This document shows positions 16,602-24,434 of a stretch of 35,311 nt of DNA, piece after piece. A model generated the notes under the pieces. The model was not told the DNA's origin, did not search any database, and saw only the letters and a program-made list of their open reading frames with translations. The first letter of the stretch is position 1, and each line of letters begins with the position of its first letter. Source of the stretch: a virus; IMG/VR virus record IMGVR_UViG_3300036716_000397, positions 1 through 35,311 of that record; one strand, given 5' to 3'. Made by a program: the position numbers and the translations under genes.

Positions 16602-16850
16602 TTAAAATATCTTAAACATCTGTGCAAACAAGGCAATAAGCATGGTTGAAAATAAAGTTGATGCTGACCATATTAACATTCTCTTTACTTCAGTAAAACC
16701 CTTTTCCATCTCTTTTTCATTTTTATCAATCTTATCATTAATATCTTTTAATGATTTATTAAAATGATGGTATCTTTCATAGCATACTGCCACATGTGTC
16801 TCTAAACTCTCTGCTTCCAGATGTGCTAATTTTGGTTCTTTATCTGACAT
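16602..16850 (-). CDS. Coiled-coil protein with C-terminal membrane helix (holin-like)
   Basis: An 82-aa protein with a charged helical or coiled-coil segment (about 25-58, DINDKIDKNEKEMEKGF) and one hydrophobic C-terminal helix (MLIWSASTLFSTMLIALFAQM, about 58-78). This layout resembles the XhlA-type accessory lysis proteins and other single-span phage membrane proteins. A holin or holin-partner role is possible, but no endolysin gene lies nearby. It is the first gene after the late promoter at 16881, with GGAG before its ATG. Confidence 0.68.
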   Translation of the reverse strand: MSDKEPKLAHLEAESLETHVAVCYERYHHFNKSLKDINDKIDKNEKEMEKGFTEVKRMLIWSASTLFSTMLIALFAQMFKIF

Positions 16851-16880
16851 CGTAGAATCTCCTAAATTAAATTACTAATT

Positions 16881-16889
16881 GTATTTATC
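16881..16889 (-). promoter_or_regulatory. T4-type late promoter GATAAATAC
   Basis: Minus-strand GATAAATAC lies between the terminator at 16923-16944 and the ATG at 16850. Predicted +1 near 16876; the leader includes GGAG. It probably drives the operon 16850 to 14760. Confidence 0.76.
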
Positions 16890-16922
16890 ATTTGGTGCCA
16901 GAAATTATGTCCAAGCAAAACG

Positions 16923-16944
16923 AAAAAAGAGGACAATGTCCTCT
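16923..16944 (-). terminator. Rho-independent terminator after the 129-aa gene
   Basis: On the minus strand a perfect 7-bp stem AGAGGAC/GTCCTCT with a 3-base loop is followed by six T. It lies 30 bases after the stop of the 129-aa gene and before the next late promoter, so it separates two late transcription units. Confidence 0.85.
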
Positions 16945-16973
16945 CTTTGTTAAATTAATTAAATTAAATTAGT

Positions 16974-17363
16974 TTAAAGTATGTCAGACATTACAAATTC
17001 TACATTTGATGAGTCTAAATCAACTAAATTTATTGTAATACCATGAATTAATTCTTTTAGAATAGCAACATTGTCTGAATTACGTTCAAAAACATCTGCG
17101 TGTTCTACTGCGAATTTAAAAACAAATCCTGCACCCGTTAATGTTGGTGCTAGACCGCCTAACGTGACTGCTAAAGGATTATTCATAATAACAGGTTGTG
17201 CTACCAATGATACGATATTAACGATATCATCTAAATTTTGTTGTGACTGGTCTAATATATCACCAGTATGCGTGATATCCAAATCTTTTATATACATTGT
17301 GTAAAAGTTAATATTACCTGAAACTGTTTCAGTTGCCGATGCGGCACCGTGTATTCTTGCCAT
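16974..17363 (-). CDS. Putative small virion-associated protein, 129 aa
   Basis: A 129-aa protein, not recognised. Beta-rich ends flank a hydrophobic middle (LVAQPVIMNNPLAVTLGGLAP, about 53-73) with no charges. It has its own late promoter (17391-17399), GGAG before the ATG, and its own terminator directly after it. This indicates a strongly expressed single-gene unit, which is usual for virion proteins. It follows the 449-aa fibre, so a fibre-related role is possible but unproven. Confidence 0.74.
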   Translation of the reverse strand: MARIHGAASATETVSGNINFYTMYIKDLDITHTGDILDQSQQNLDDIVNIVSLVAQPVIMNNPLAVTLGGLAPTLTGAGFVFKFAVEHADVFERNSDNVAILKELIHGITINLVDLDSSNVEFVMSDIL

Positions 17364-17390
17364 AATTATTTCTCCGAACTCTTGTTAATA

Positions 17391-17399
17391 GTATTTATC
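17391..17399 (-). promoter_or_regulatory. T4-type late promoter GATAAATAC
   Basis: Minus-strand GATAAATAC lies in the gap between the 449-aa fibre stop and the 129-aa gene. Predicted +1 near 17386 with GGAG in the leader. Confidence 0.77.
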
Positions 17400-17415
17400 T
17401 AAATTTACAGTATAA

Positions 17416-18765
17416 TTAAACTGTATCACTGTCACTTACAAGACCTCTATCTAAAGTATATGATTCTGTATCAGTATCAGTAATAGAACCATAGTTCGCA
17501 TTAAAGACTTCATTATCAGTAATTAAACCATTATCTCTGGAATCATTTGATGGAGTCATACCACCAAGTTTAACCCAAGATGCGCCATTGTAACCTTCAA
17601 AAGCATCTATGTCAGAATTAAAACGCATCATGCCAACAACTGCTGTTCCTGGTCTTTGTGCTGTTGTGCCAACTGGCATAACGACAGCACCAGTACTTGA
17701 AACTTCTAAATCACCATTTATTGTTACTTCGTTAGTTGCAAAATCGCCATAAATTAAAGGAGTTGATGTATCAGTATTATCAATATACAACTTGTCTGAA
17801 ATCGAAGTTTGTCCTTTACCTGCATTATGTCCTATGAAAATATTCCTTGAGCCAGTTACCGTATCACCCGCATCTACACCAAGTGCTGTATTTTCATTTC
17901 CTGTTACGTTTTGGTCTAATGCACCGACACCAATTCCTGTGTTTGAGTAGCCCGTTGTAGTTGAATATAATGCACCGGCACCAACACCAGTATTGTAACT
18001 ACCCTCGGTCAGTTGCCATAACGCATACCTACCTAGTGCTACGCCCCTAGTTGCTGATGTAACATTATTTAATGTATTGTCACCAAGTCCAACATTTTCT
18101 AAAGTTGTATCATCTTTAATATTAATTGATTCAATTCTTTTAAGATTATCACTTCCATCTTTAATGGTAATATCACCGTTAGTATCCTTAGAAAGTTTTG
18201 TACCACCAATGTCAACTGTGCTACCAGCAAGATAGATGTCATTAAATCGATTTGTACTTGAACCCAAGTCATATGTAGTATTAGCACTTGGTATAAGATT
18301 GCCACTGACTGAAATTGTGCCGCCTAATACCGGAGAAGTTAGTGTCTTATTAGTTAATGTATCTGTTGTATTTTTAGCAACTAAAGTATCAGTTGTATTT
18401 GGAATAGTAACAGTATTATCTTGTGTTGGGTCAACAACTGTTAAAGTTGTTTCGTAATCATTTGAAGTAGAACCTTCAAACTTTAAAGTATTTTGAACTT
18501 GTATCTCTGTTGAGTTTACTGTTGTAGTTGTGCCTTGAACTGTTAAGTCACCAGTTACAGTTAAATCGGAAGCAGTTGTAATTCCAGACCAAGCGTTTGA
18601 TACACGAAACTTTATCGTGTTGTTTGAAGTATCAAACCAAATGTCGTTTGTGTTTATTGTGTATGTACTACTCGGGTCTGCATCTCCTTGATAGAAGGTG
18701 GTTCCAGATTTTCCAATTTTAAAGTAAGGGACACTGGTCCCTTTCGCATTAATCGTTACAGCCAT
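17416..18765 (-). CDS. Tail fibre with trimeric-adhesin head-like repeats
   Basis: A 449-aa predicted tail fibre. The N-terminal segment is beta-rich and ends in the module GDLTVQGTTTTVNSTEIQVQ (about 70-89), also found twice in the neighbouring giant fibre. Further on is a run of NTGVGAGAL/NTGIGVGAL/NTALGVDAG repeats (about 250-310) that resembles the YadA/Hia-type head of bacterial trimeric adhesins, so the protein is probably trimeric. The C-terminus includes SWVKLGG, common at the end of phage fibre domains, and then an acidic tail. GAGGAACG precedes the ATG. A late promoter lies 77 bases upstream. It probably takes part in host attachment. Confidence 0.86.
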   Translation of the reverse strand: MAVTINAKGTSVPYFKIGKSGTTFYQGDADPSSTYTINTNDIWFDTSNNTIKFRVSNAWSGITTASDLTVTGDLTVQGTTTTVNSTEIQVQNTLKFEGSTSNDYETTLTVVDPTQDNTVTIPNTTDTLVAKNTTDTLTNKTLTSPVLGGTISVSGNLIPSANTTYDLGSSTNRFNDIYLAGSTVDIGGTKLSKDTNGDITIKDGSDNLKRIESINIKDDTTLENVGLGDNTLNNVTSATRGVALGRYALWQLTEGSYNTGVGAGALYSTTTGYSNTGIGVGALDQNVTGNENTALGVDAGDTVTGSRNIFIGHNAGKGQTSISDKLYIDNTDTSTPLIYGDFATNEVTINGDLEVSSTGAVVMPVGTTAQRPGTAVVGMMRFNSDIDAFEGYNGASWVKLGGMTPSNDSRDNGLITDNEVFNANYGSITDTDTESYTLDRGLVSDSDTV

Positions 18766-18841
18766 TTTCGTTCCTCAACGTCGGTTATTTCATGTCAGCC
18801 CTAATAAATTAAGTCTGTCGTTAAAGATTTTAGTTCTGTAA

Positions 18842-18850
18842 GTATTTATC
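18842..18850 (-). promoter_or_regulatory. T4-type late promoter GATAAATAC
   Basis: Minus-strand GATAAATAC lies between the giant fibre terminator and the 449-aa fibre. The predicted leader is about 70 bases, longer than for most late genes here; no strong stem was found in it. Confidence 0.73.
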
Positions 18851-18893
18851 TAATATGCGAATATTACTCTATTAACAATTTGGCTATACGAAT

Positions 18894-18921
18894 AAAAAGG
18901 GGAACAATTAAGTTCCCCTTT
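18894..18921 (-). terminator. Rho-independent terminator after the giant fibre
   Basis: On the minus strand a perfect 10-bp stem AAAGGGGAAC/GTTCCCCTTT with a 6-base loop ends in TTTTT. It is about 45 bases after the stop codon of the 1593-aa gene. Confidence 0.92.
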
Positions 18922-18965
18922 CAATATCACCATGATGGTAACAGTTACATATGATTACTCACAAA

Positions 18966-21900
18966 TTAGATTTGCTTGTATTCTGCTGTAACAATTATCG
19001 CACCAGTAGTAGGTGAAGCAGATGCGCCGCCATTCTGTAAAGTACCAGTAATAGTTGCACCACCTGTTGTTGCATTTTCAAAACCTAAATCAACAATATA
19101 TAAACCGCCCTCAGAAAGGTCAGCATCAGTTGTTGTCATTAGAGTATTTGTACCGTCAGAAACGACTAGTTCGTCACATCCAACAAACGCAGTAGTAACT
19201 TTTGCAAGAACACGACTTACGTAGTAAGTTTTTCCTGCAATGTTAGCCATTGTGCCAATTGTAAATGAAGATGAACCGTTTGCTGAGAAAGAAACACGTC
19301 TAGTACCAGAAGAACCTGAAGTAGCCGATTGGCTATCAACATATTCTTTAGTTGCTAGGGCTTCATCTGCCGCAGATGACATGTCATAGTTCGAAGGAGC
19401 AAGAATAATACCTGAACCTTTTGGAGCCAATGTCATGTTGACGTTTGTACCACCAGCCATTGCTAGTTCTACACCGCCAGTTCCGTTAGTTACAGTCAAA
19501 GAGTCAGTTGCACTTGCAGTCTCTACGAAAGTAGCGATTGCTGTGTCATCTGCACCTTTAATTTGAACGTTTCCGTCTGCTGAGCCACCGTTACCGCCTT
19601 TAATGACAACTGAACCTGAAGCGTTACCGCCAGTTCCATTACCACCTTTAACGATTAAGTCACCAGCACCACCACCAGAAGCATCACCACCAGATACTGT
19701 TAAGTCTGTATCGTCTTCACCTTGAATTAAGGCTTCGCCAGATTGACCAACAATAAATACGTCACCACCATCTTGGCCTTGTAGATACATATCTACAGCA
19801 CCTGATGCCGCTGAGTTTTTAGCAGTTAATGTTACTTTACCAGTAGCATTAGTAATTGCAACATATTCACCAGAACCTGAAGTAACGCCAGTACCGTCAA
19901 TAGCAACAACACCAGATGTATTACGTAGATGACCTACATATTCCATACCGAATGCTGAACCATCAGACATCATAACTTTGTTATCAGAACCTGCTGATGT
20001 GATTCCTGTGCCACCATTCGCAATAGGAAGAGTGCCAGTTATGTCAGCAGTCAAATCGACTTTAGCATAACCAAGAGAACCATTTGAAGCAACTTTTAAT
20101 ACAGTTGAATTTGAACCTTTAGCAAGTTCAGAAACGCCTGCAGAACCACTCATTAACATAATTGAGTTAGCCGCATATGATGAAGTATCAGTATGAGTAC
20201 CACCCATGTTTAGAGGAAGGTCGTTTGCTAGAGTGATTTCATTAACAGTTAAATCATTAATCGTTAGGTCGGCTTTAGAAACGCCTACGTTAAGTTCAAA
20301 TGCATCTGAAGTTTCATTCCAGTTAATTGCCGCGTCATCATCGTTACCACGTTCAATAGAAATACCAGCGTCTTGTGAAGCCGCGCCAGTATGATTAGAG
20401 TTAAGAACGATAATGTTATCTTCGATATTTACTATCTCAGATAAAGTTGTTGTTACTGACCCAGATACAGTTAAGTTTCCTGTAATAGCCGCATTACCAG
20501 TTACACTTAGTGAACCAAGTGTAGCCGCGCCAGCGTCTAGGTCGTTAGCACCAAAGTCACCAGCAACACCAAATGTTGCAGTAGTGTCAGAAAGTGTTAA
20601 CTTTGTTGCAGTAGCGTTATCATCAATACCAGTTGAAGCGAAAGTAGAAATAGTTCCACCATCAATCTTGTCACCAGAAATTTGATTAGCCGCTAATGTT
20701 AGAGTACCCGAAGATACGTCTATTGTACGACCTGCACCCACAGTAATATCATAACCAGACATCGTGTCAGCAGAACCTGCCAATGATGCACCAGAAATAG
20801 TACCGTTGTGAATTACGTCACCAGAGATTTGGTCATTATTTAGAACCAAAGTACCTGAAGACATGTCAACGTCTGTACCCGAAATAGCACCACCAGTTAT
20901 AGTAGCGTTACCTGAGTTTAGGTTAGTTGCTGTCGCTGTTGTCAATGACGCAGTACCACCAGTTATGGCCGCACTTGCTGTTGTCATTGTTGAGAAAGTA
21001 CCGGCAGCCGATGTATTAGCACCGATTGTAGTACCATCAATAGCACCACCATTTACATCAATAGATGAAAATGCTGAACTACCTGTTGATGTTATGTTAC
21101 CAGTTACATTACCAGTTACATTACCAGTTACTGCACCAGTATGTGTACCAGCAGAGTCACCAGTTAAATCACCAGTTACATCACCAGTTACATTACCTGT
21201 TACTGCACCAGTATGTGTACCAGCAGAGTCACCAGTTAAATCACCAGTTACATTACCTGTATGTACACCAGCAGAGTTACCAGTTAAGTTACCAGTTACA
21301 TTACCAGTGTGAACACCAGCACTGTTACCAGTTAAATCACCAGTTACATCACCAGTTACATTACCTGTTACTGCACCAGTGTGAACACCAGCAGAGTTAC
21401 CAGTTAAGTTACCAGTTACGTTACCTGTATGAACACCAGCACTGTTACCAGTTAAATCACCAGTTACATCACCAGTTACATTACCTGTTACGTCACCAGT
21501 TAAATCACCAGTTACGTCACCAGTTAAATCACCAGTTACGTTACCAACAACTGCGCCAGTATGAGTACCAGCAGAGTCACCAGTTAAATCACCAGTTACA
21601 TTACCAGTTACATTACCAGTTACATTACCAGTTACATTACCAGTTAAAGTACCTTCAATCGCATCTGCTTTAAGGTCAGCGTATGCTGTACCTACTTTTA
21701 GTTCAAACAAATCGCCAGTATCGTTCCAAAGAACAGTAGCGTTGTCTGAAGTACCACGGTCAATTTCAATACCTGATGTACCTGAAGTAACAGCCGCACC
21801 TGATTCACCACTGTTTAAAACAATCGTGTTATCAGTAATAGCAGTGTTAGTAGTTTCAATTGAAGTTAAAGTACCTTCAACTGTTAGGTTACCAGCAACT

Positions 21901-23747
21901 GTTACTGCACCAGCAAATGAAGCCGACTCATCAGCACCTAAAGTTAGGACTGTTTGGTCTGAACTATCAGTAATACCAGTTGAAGTAAAGTTTGAATATG
22001 TACCACCGTGAAGTTTATCACCAGAGATTTGGTCAGCCGCAAGTGTTAAAGTATCACTTGAAACATCAACCGAACCAGTATGAGTACCAGCAGAGTTACC
22101 TGTTAAGTTACCTGTTACATCACCAGTTAAATCACCAGTTACATCACCAGTTACCGCACCAGTGTGAACACCAGCAGAGTTACCTGTTAAGTTACCAGTT
22201 ACATTACCTGTTACTGCACCAGTGTGAACACCAGCAGAAGCACCTGTTAAATCACCAGTTACATTACCAGTTACATTACCAGTTACATTACCAGTTACGT
22301 TACCAGTTAAAGCACCAGTTACAACACCGTCTTTAAGTACAACACTATCAATAGTAACACCAGCCGCGCCAGTTCTTTCACTAATTGTGTCTGTAATCAT
22401 TGAAGTTGTAGCAGTAACTGAACCAGTTACACCAACATCACCAGTAATATCCATTGGAGCCGAAACTGCAATGTTAGTACCAGAGTAGTTGTCTAACGTA
22501 TCTGTCTTCAGAGTACCTGAAGCATCAATGTTAGTACCAGAAATAGCACCTGCAACAGCACCACCAATAGTAACGCCATCAATAGCACCACCGTTAATGT
22601 CAACTGAACCAGATGTCATAGTTGTAAATGTACCAGCCGCTGAAGTTGTACCACCGACAGCAACGCCATCCATGTTACCACTTGAAGCATCGATATCAAC
22701 AATACCGTCAACGTCTAACGTCTTACCAGCACCAATAGTAATATCGTATGCAGAGATAGTTTTTGAAACACCACCTGAAAGGTTAGCGCCATCAATTGTA
22801 CCACCAGAAACTTTATCACCAGAGATTTGGTCGTTTGCTAGAGTTAATGTACCACCCGAAATGTCAATTGAACCACCAGTGATTGAAACACCAGTAGAAG
22901 CCTGAACAGCCATTGAATCCAAACCTAGGTTTGAACGAGCAGTAGTTTTACCAGAGGCATCAGATGCGTCAACACCTAAACCACCGTTTGTTAATGGTAA
23001 AGCACCAGTAACTGCGTCTGAAGATGTCAAGTTAACCGCGCCATAAGCCACGCCACCTGAACCGTCTGAACGAAGTACTTGACCAGTAGTCGTAGTACCT
23101 TTGATAGTTAAATCATCTGAACCATCAATTTTCACATATGTATCGTCAACATTAACATTAAACGTGTTACCTGATTTAGATAAACCGTTACCTGCTGTCA
23201 ACTGACCAGTACCAGTGAATTGTGTAAAAGCAATTGAAGTTGAACCAACAGTGATTGCACCGTTAGTAGAACATACAAAGCCTTGGTCTGAGTTTACTGT
23301 ACCTTCTTCAACAAAGAAGAAAGCGCCAACGAACTCATCGGAACCGTCCATGTCAGTTGCACGTGTCATTGCTGACGCCGCACCTGTCCATAGATAGATA
23401 CCGTTTTCTGAACCAGTAGACTGGTTCTTAAGTAGTACACGGTCACCCGCTACCATAGTTACGCCATCAATTGTCGCACCAGGTCCACTTACAGTTACTG
23501 TTGCCGTTGAAGCCGCACGAACTGAATCTTTTACATCCAATCCTGAAGCAACAGAGTCAACATAACTTTTGTTTGCCGCATGGTTATCAGACGTTGGTGT
23601 TAAAACTGAAAGTTTTCCCAACGTTGTACCGTCTGTCGTTACTTTGAAAAGTGAATTACCTGAATCGTATACGACTCGGCCACCCGACTTACCAAACTGA
23701 ACGTCAGCACCAATACCTTTGATACCAAAGTTTTTTATATCAGCCAT
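18966..23747 (-). CDS. Giant repetitive tail fibre, 1593 aa
   Basis: A 1593-aa predicted long tail fibre. Residues 1-190 carry a typical phage fibre N-terminal domain (DGVTMVAGDRVLLKNQ, NGIYLWTG). Then come several copies of a DQISGDKxxGGT module, two blocks of four-residue repeats of the TGNV/TGDL type (about 473-558 and 698-886), and a duplicated domain of about 130-145 aa (about 566-692 and 1016-1160) containing GNLTVxGT and IVLNS motifs. A Gly-rich stretch with KGGNGTGGNASG and a C-terminal beta domain (about 1480-1593) complete it. The repeats probably form a long shaft between attachment and receptor-binding ends. GGAG precedes the ATG; the leader from the late promoter is about 200 bases. 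Confidence 0.88.
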   Translation of the reverse strand: MADIKNFGIKGIGADVQFGKSGGRVVYDSGNSLFKVTTDGTTLGKLSVLTPTSDNHAANKSYVDSVASGLDVKDSVRAASTATVTVSGPGATIDGVTMVAGDRVLLKNQSTGSENGIYLWTGAASAMTRATDMDGSDEFVGAFFFVEEGTVNSDQGFVCSTNGAITVGSTSIAFTQFTGTGQLTAGNGLSKSGNTFNVNVDDTYVKIDGSDDLTIKGTTTTGQVLRSDGSGGVAYGAVNLTSSDAVTGALPLTNGGLGVDASDASGKTTARSNLGLDSMAVQASTGVSITGGSIDISGGTLTLANDQISGDKVSGGTIDGANLSGGVSKTISAYDITIGAGKTLDVDGIVDIDASSGNMDGVAVGGTTSAAGTFTTMTSGSVDINGGAIDGVTIGGAVAGAISGTNIDASGTLKTDTLDNYSGTNIAVSAPMDITGDVGVTGSVTATTSMITDTISERTGAAGVTIDSVVLKDGVVTGALTGNVTGNVTGNVTGNVTGDLTGASAGVHTGAVTGNVTGNLTGNSAGVHTGAVTGDVTGDLTGDVTGNLTGNSAGTHTGSVDVSSDTLTLAADQISGDKLHGGTYSNFTSTGITDSSDQTVLTLGADESASFAGAVTVAGNLTVEGTLTSIETTNTAITDNTIVLNSGESGAAVTSGTSGIEIDRGTSDNATVLWNDTGDLFELKVGTAYADLKADAIEGTLTGNVTGNVTGNVTGNVTGDLTGDSAGTHTGAVVGNVTGDLTGDVTGDLTGDVTGNVTGDVTGDLTGNSAGVHTGNVTGNLTGNSAGVHTGAVTGNVTGDVTGDLTGNSAGVHTGNVTGNLTGNSAGVHTGNVTGDLTGDSAGTHTGAVTGNVTGDVTGDLTGDSAGTHTGAVTGNVTGNVTGNITSTGSSAFSSIDVNGGAIDGTTIGANTSAAGTFSTMTTASAAITGGTASLTTATATNLNSGNATITGGAISGTDVDMSSGTLVLNNDQISGDVIHNGTISGASLAGSADTMSGYDITVGAGRTIDVSSGTLTLAANQISGDKIDGGTISTFASTGIDDNATATKLTLSDTTATFGVAGDFGANDLDAGAATLGSLSVTGNAAITGNLTVSGSVTTTLSEIVNIEDNIIVLNSNHTGAASQDAGISIERGNDDDAAINWNETSDAFELNVGVSKADLTINDLTVNEITLANDLPLNMGGTHTDTSSYAANSIMLMSGSAGVSELAKGSNSTVLKVASNGSLGYAKVDLTADITGTLPIANGGTGITSAGSDNKVMMSDGSAFGMEYVGHLRNTSGVVAIDGTGVTSGSGEYVAITNATGKVTLTAKNSAASGAVDMYLQGQDGGDVFIVGQSGEALIQGEDDTDLTVSGGDASGGGAGDLIVKGGNGTGGNASGSVVIKGGNGGSADGNVQIKGADDTAIATFVETASATDSLTVTNGTGGVELAMAGGTNVNMTLAPKGSGIILAPSNYDMSSAADEALATKEYVDSQSATSGSSGTRRVSFSANGSSSFTIGTMANIAGKTYYVSRVLAKVTTAFVGCDELVVSDGTNTLMTTTDADLSEGGLYIVDLGFENATTGGATITGTLQNGGASASPTTGAIIVTAEYKQI
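21090..21660 (-). repeat. 12-bp tandem coding repeats, block 2 (TGNV/TGDL)
   Basis: About 47 units of a 12-bp repeat, plus-strand pattern ACCAGTTACATT with variants, encode four-residue units TGNV, TGDL and related ones. Eight-residue insertions such as NSAGVHTG break the run at intervals. The near-identical DNA suggests recent expansion by slippage or recombination. Confidence 0.9.
22075..22330 (-). repeat. 12-bp tandem coding repeats, block 1 (TGNV/TGDL)
   Basis: About 21 units of the same 12-bp repeat as in block 2 encode TGNV/TGDL, interrupted by SAGVHTG-type units. It lies nearer the N-terminus of the fibre, separated from block 2 by one copy of the duplicated domain. Confidence 0.9.
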
Positions 23748-23778
23748 TATTATCTCCTATAATTAGCCATTGTTATTA

Positions 23779-23808
23779 ATTACTTCACGGACCATTCCAT
23801 GAAATAAC
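23779..23808 (-). promoter_or_regulatory. Leader hairpin before the giant fibre gene
   Basis: In the minus-strand RNA a 13-bp stem (including four G-U pairs) closes an AUGG loop, about 30 bases upstream of the start codon. The gap 23748-24036 (289 bases) otherwise holds only the late promoter, the terminator of the upstream gene and no convincing small gene. The hairpin may affect stability or translation of the fibre mRNA. Confidence 0.55.
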
Positions 23809-23949
23809 ATACATAACGTTTATTTTACTTATTTTTATTTTTTATACATCGGAAGGATTCTCAATGTACTGCACGGAAAAGTCTCATGCATCTGATTGGT
23901 CGGAAGATATCTCAACCATCGTAAGTGTTTTTCTTTATCACTTACATAT

Positions 23950-23958
23950 CTATTTATA
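23950..23958 (-). promoter_or_regulatory. T4-type late promoter TATAAATAG
   Basis: Minus-strand TATAAATA followed by G lies about 200 bases upstream of the giant fibre start, just after the terminator of the 87-aa gene. Predicted +1 near 23945. Confidence 0.68.
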
Positions 23959-23988
23959 CAAAATATAAAAAAAGATATGTTTAGACAT

Positions 23989-24015
23989 AAAAAAAGCCCT
24001 CATAAAGAGGGCTTT
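23989..24015 (-). terminator. Rho-independent terminator after the 87-aa gene
   Basis: On the minus strand a 9-bp stem AAAGCCCTC/GAGGGCTTT with a 5-base loop runs into seven T. It lies about 20 bases after the stop codon at 24037. Confidence 0.92.
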
Positions 24016-24036
24016 CTCACTTAATTAAAAGTTTTA

Positions 24037-24300
24037 TTAGTTGTTAAAAGTACAAACTGCTGAAAGCGCCTGACCCATAACTTCTGCCGCGTAACCTGAA
24101 GCATCTGGTCCACCTTGAACTGCGAAATGCATTACTGCCGCTAGTGCGCCATCAATACCTACAACAGTGTGACCTGCTGTTTGAAGTGCCGCCGAAATTG
24201 CGTCTAATGCCGCTTGGTCAGCCACTACTGCGTCTGAATCAAGAATTGTTGTAATTGAACCTAGTCCGTTACCTGCTTTTGTTATTGCATTACTTGCCAT
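24037..24300 (-). CDS. Small Ala-rich protein, probably abundant late product
   Basis: An 87-aa protein rich in Ala, Gly and Val, not recognised. Helical segments (ADQAALDAISAALQTAGH, about 27-44, and YAAEVMGQALSAVCTF, about 70-85) flank a middle hydrophobic part. It lacks a clear membrane span or signal peptide. A late promoter lies 86 bases upstream and a strong terminator directly follows, so it is a single-gene late unit. A small virion component such as a decoration or fibre-associated protein is the simplest inference. Confidence 0.72.
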   Translation of the reverse strand: MASNAITKAGNGLGSITTILDSDAVVADQAALDAISAALQTAGHTVVGIDGALAAVMHFAVQGGPDASGYAAEVMGQALSAVCTFNN

Positions 24301-24385
24301 GTTATTTCTCCTTAAAGAGTGTTAATTTAAACTTTGAGATGATATCTCTTAGTCTTTTCTGTTAGGGTTTTAGTACCCTACACAC

Positions 24386-24394
24386 TTATTTATC
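24386..24394 (-). promoter_or_regulatory. T4-type late promoter GATAAATAA with leader hairpin
   Basis: Minus-strand GATAAATAA lies upstream of the 87-aa gene, with predicted +1 near 24381. At the very start of the predicted leader a 6-bp stem TAGGGT/ACCCTA (24363-24380) could protect the 5' end of this message. Confidence 0.62.
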
Positions 24395-24434
24395 AAAAAA
24401 CGAGGAATATTATGATGTTTGTTAACTAATTTAG

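Noticed and set aside
16436-16636. Minus-strand open frame of 66 codons over the basic protein gene
   Set aside because: It is an out-of-frame shadow of the conserved basic protein, which has better spacing with its neighbours.
21065-21673. Long plus-strand open frame rich in His, Tyr, Gln and Leu opposite the fibre repeats
   Set aside because: It is the antisense reading of the 12-bp repeat array; the repeat lacks stops in that frame by its composition. No promoter or ribosome site fits.
21090-22330. Tandem repeats that might look like a CRISPR array
   Set aside because: The units are 12 bp, without unique spacers, and lie in frame within a fibre gene.
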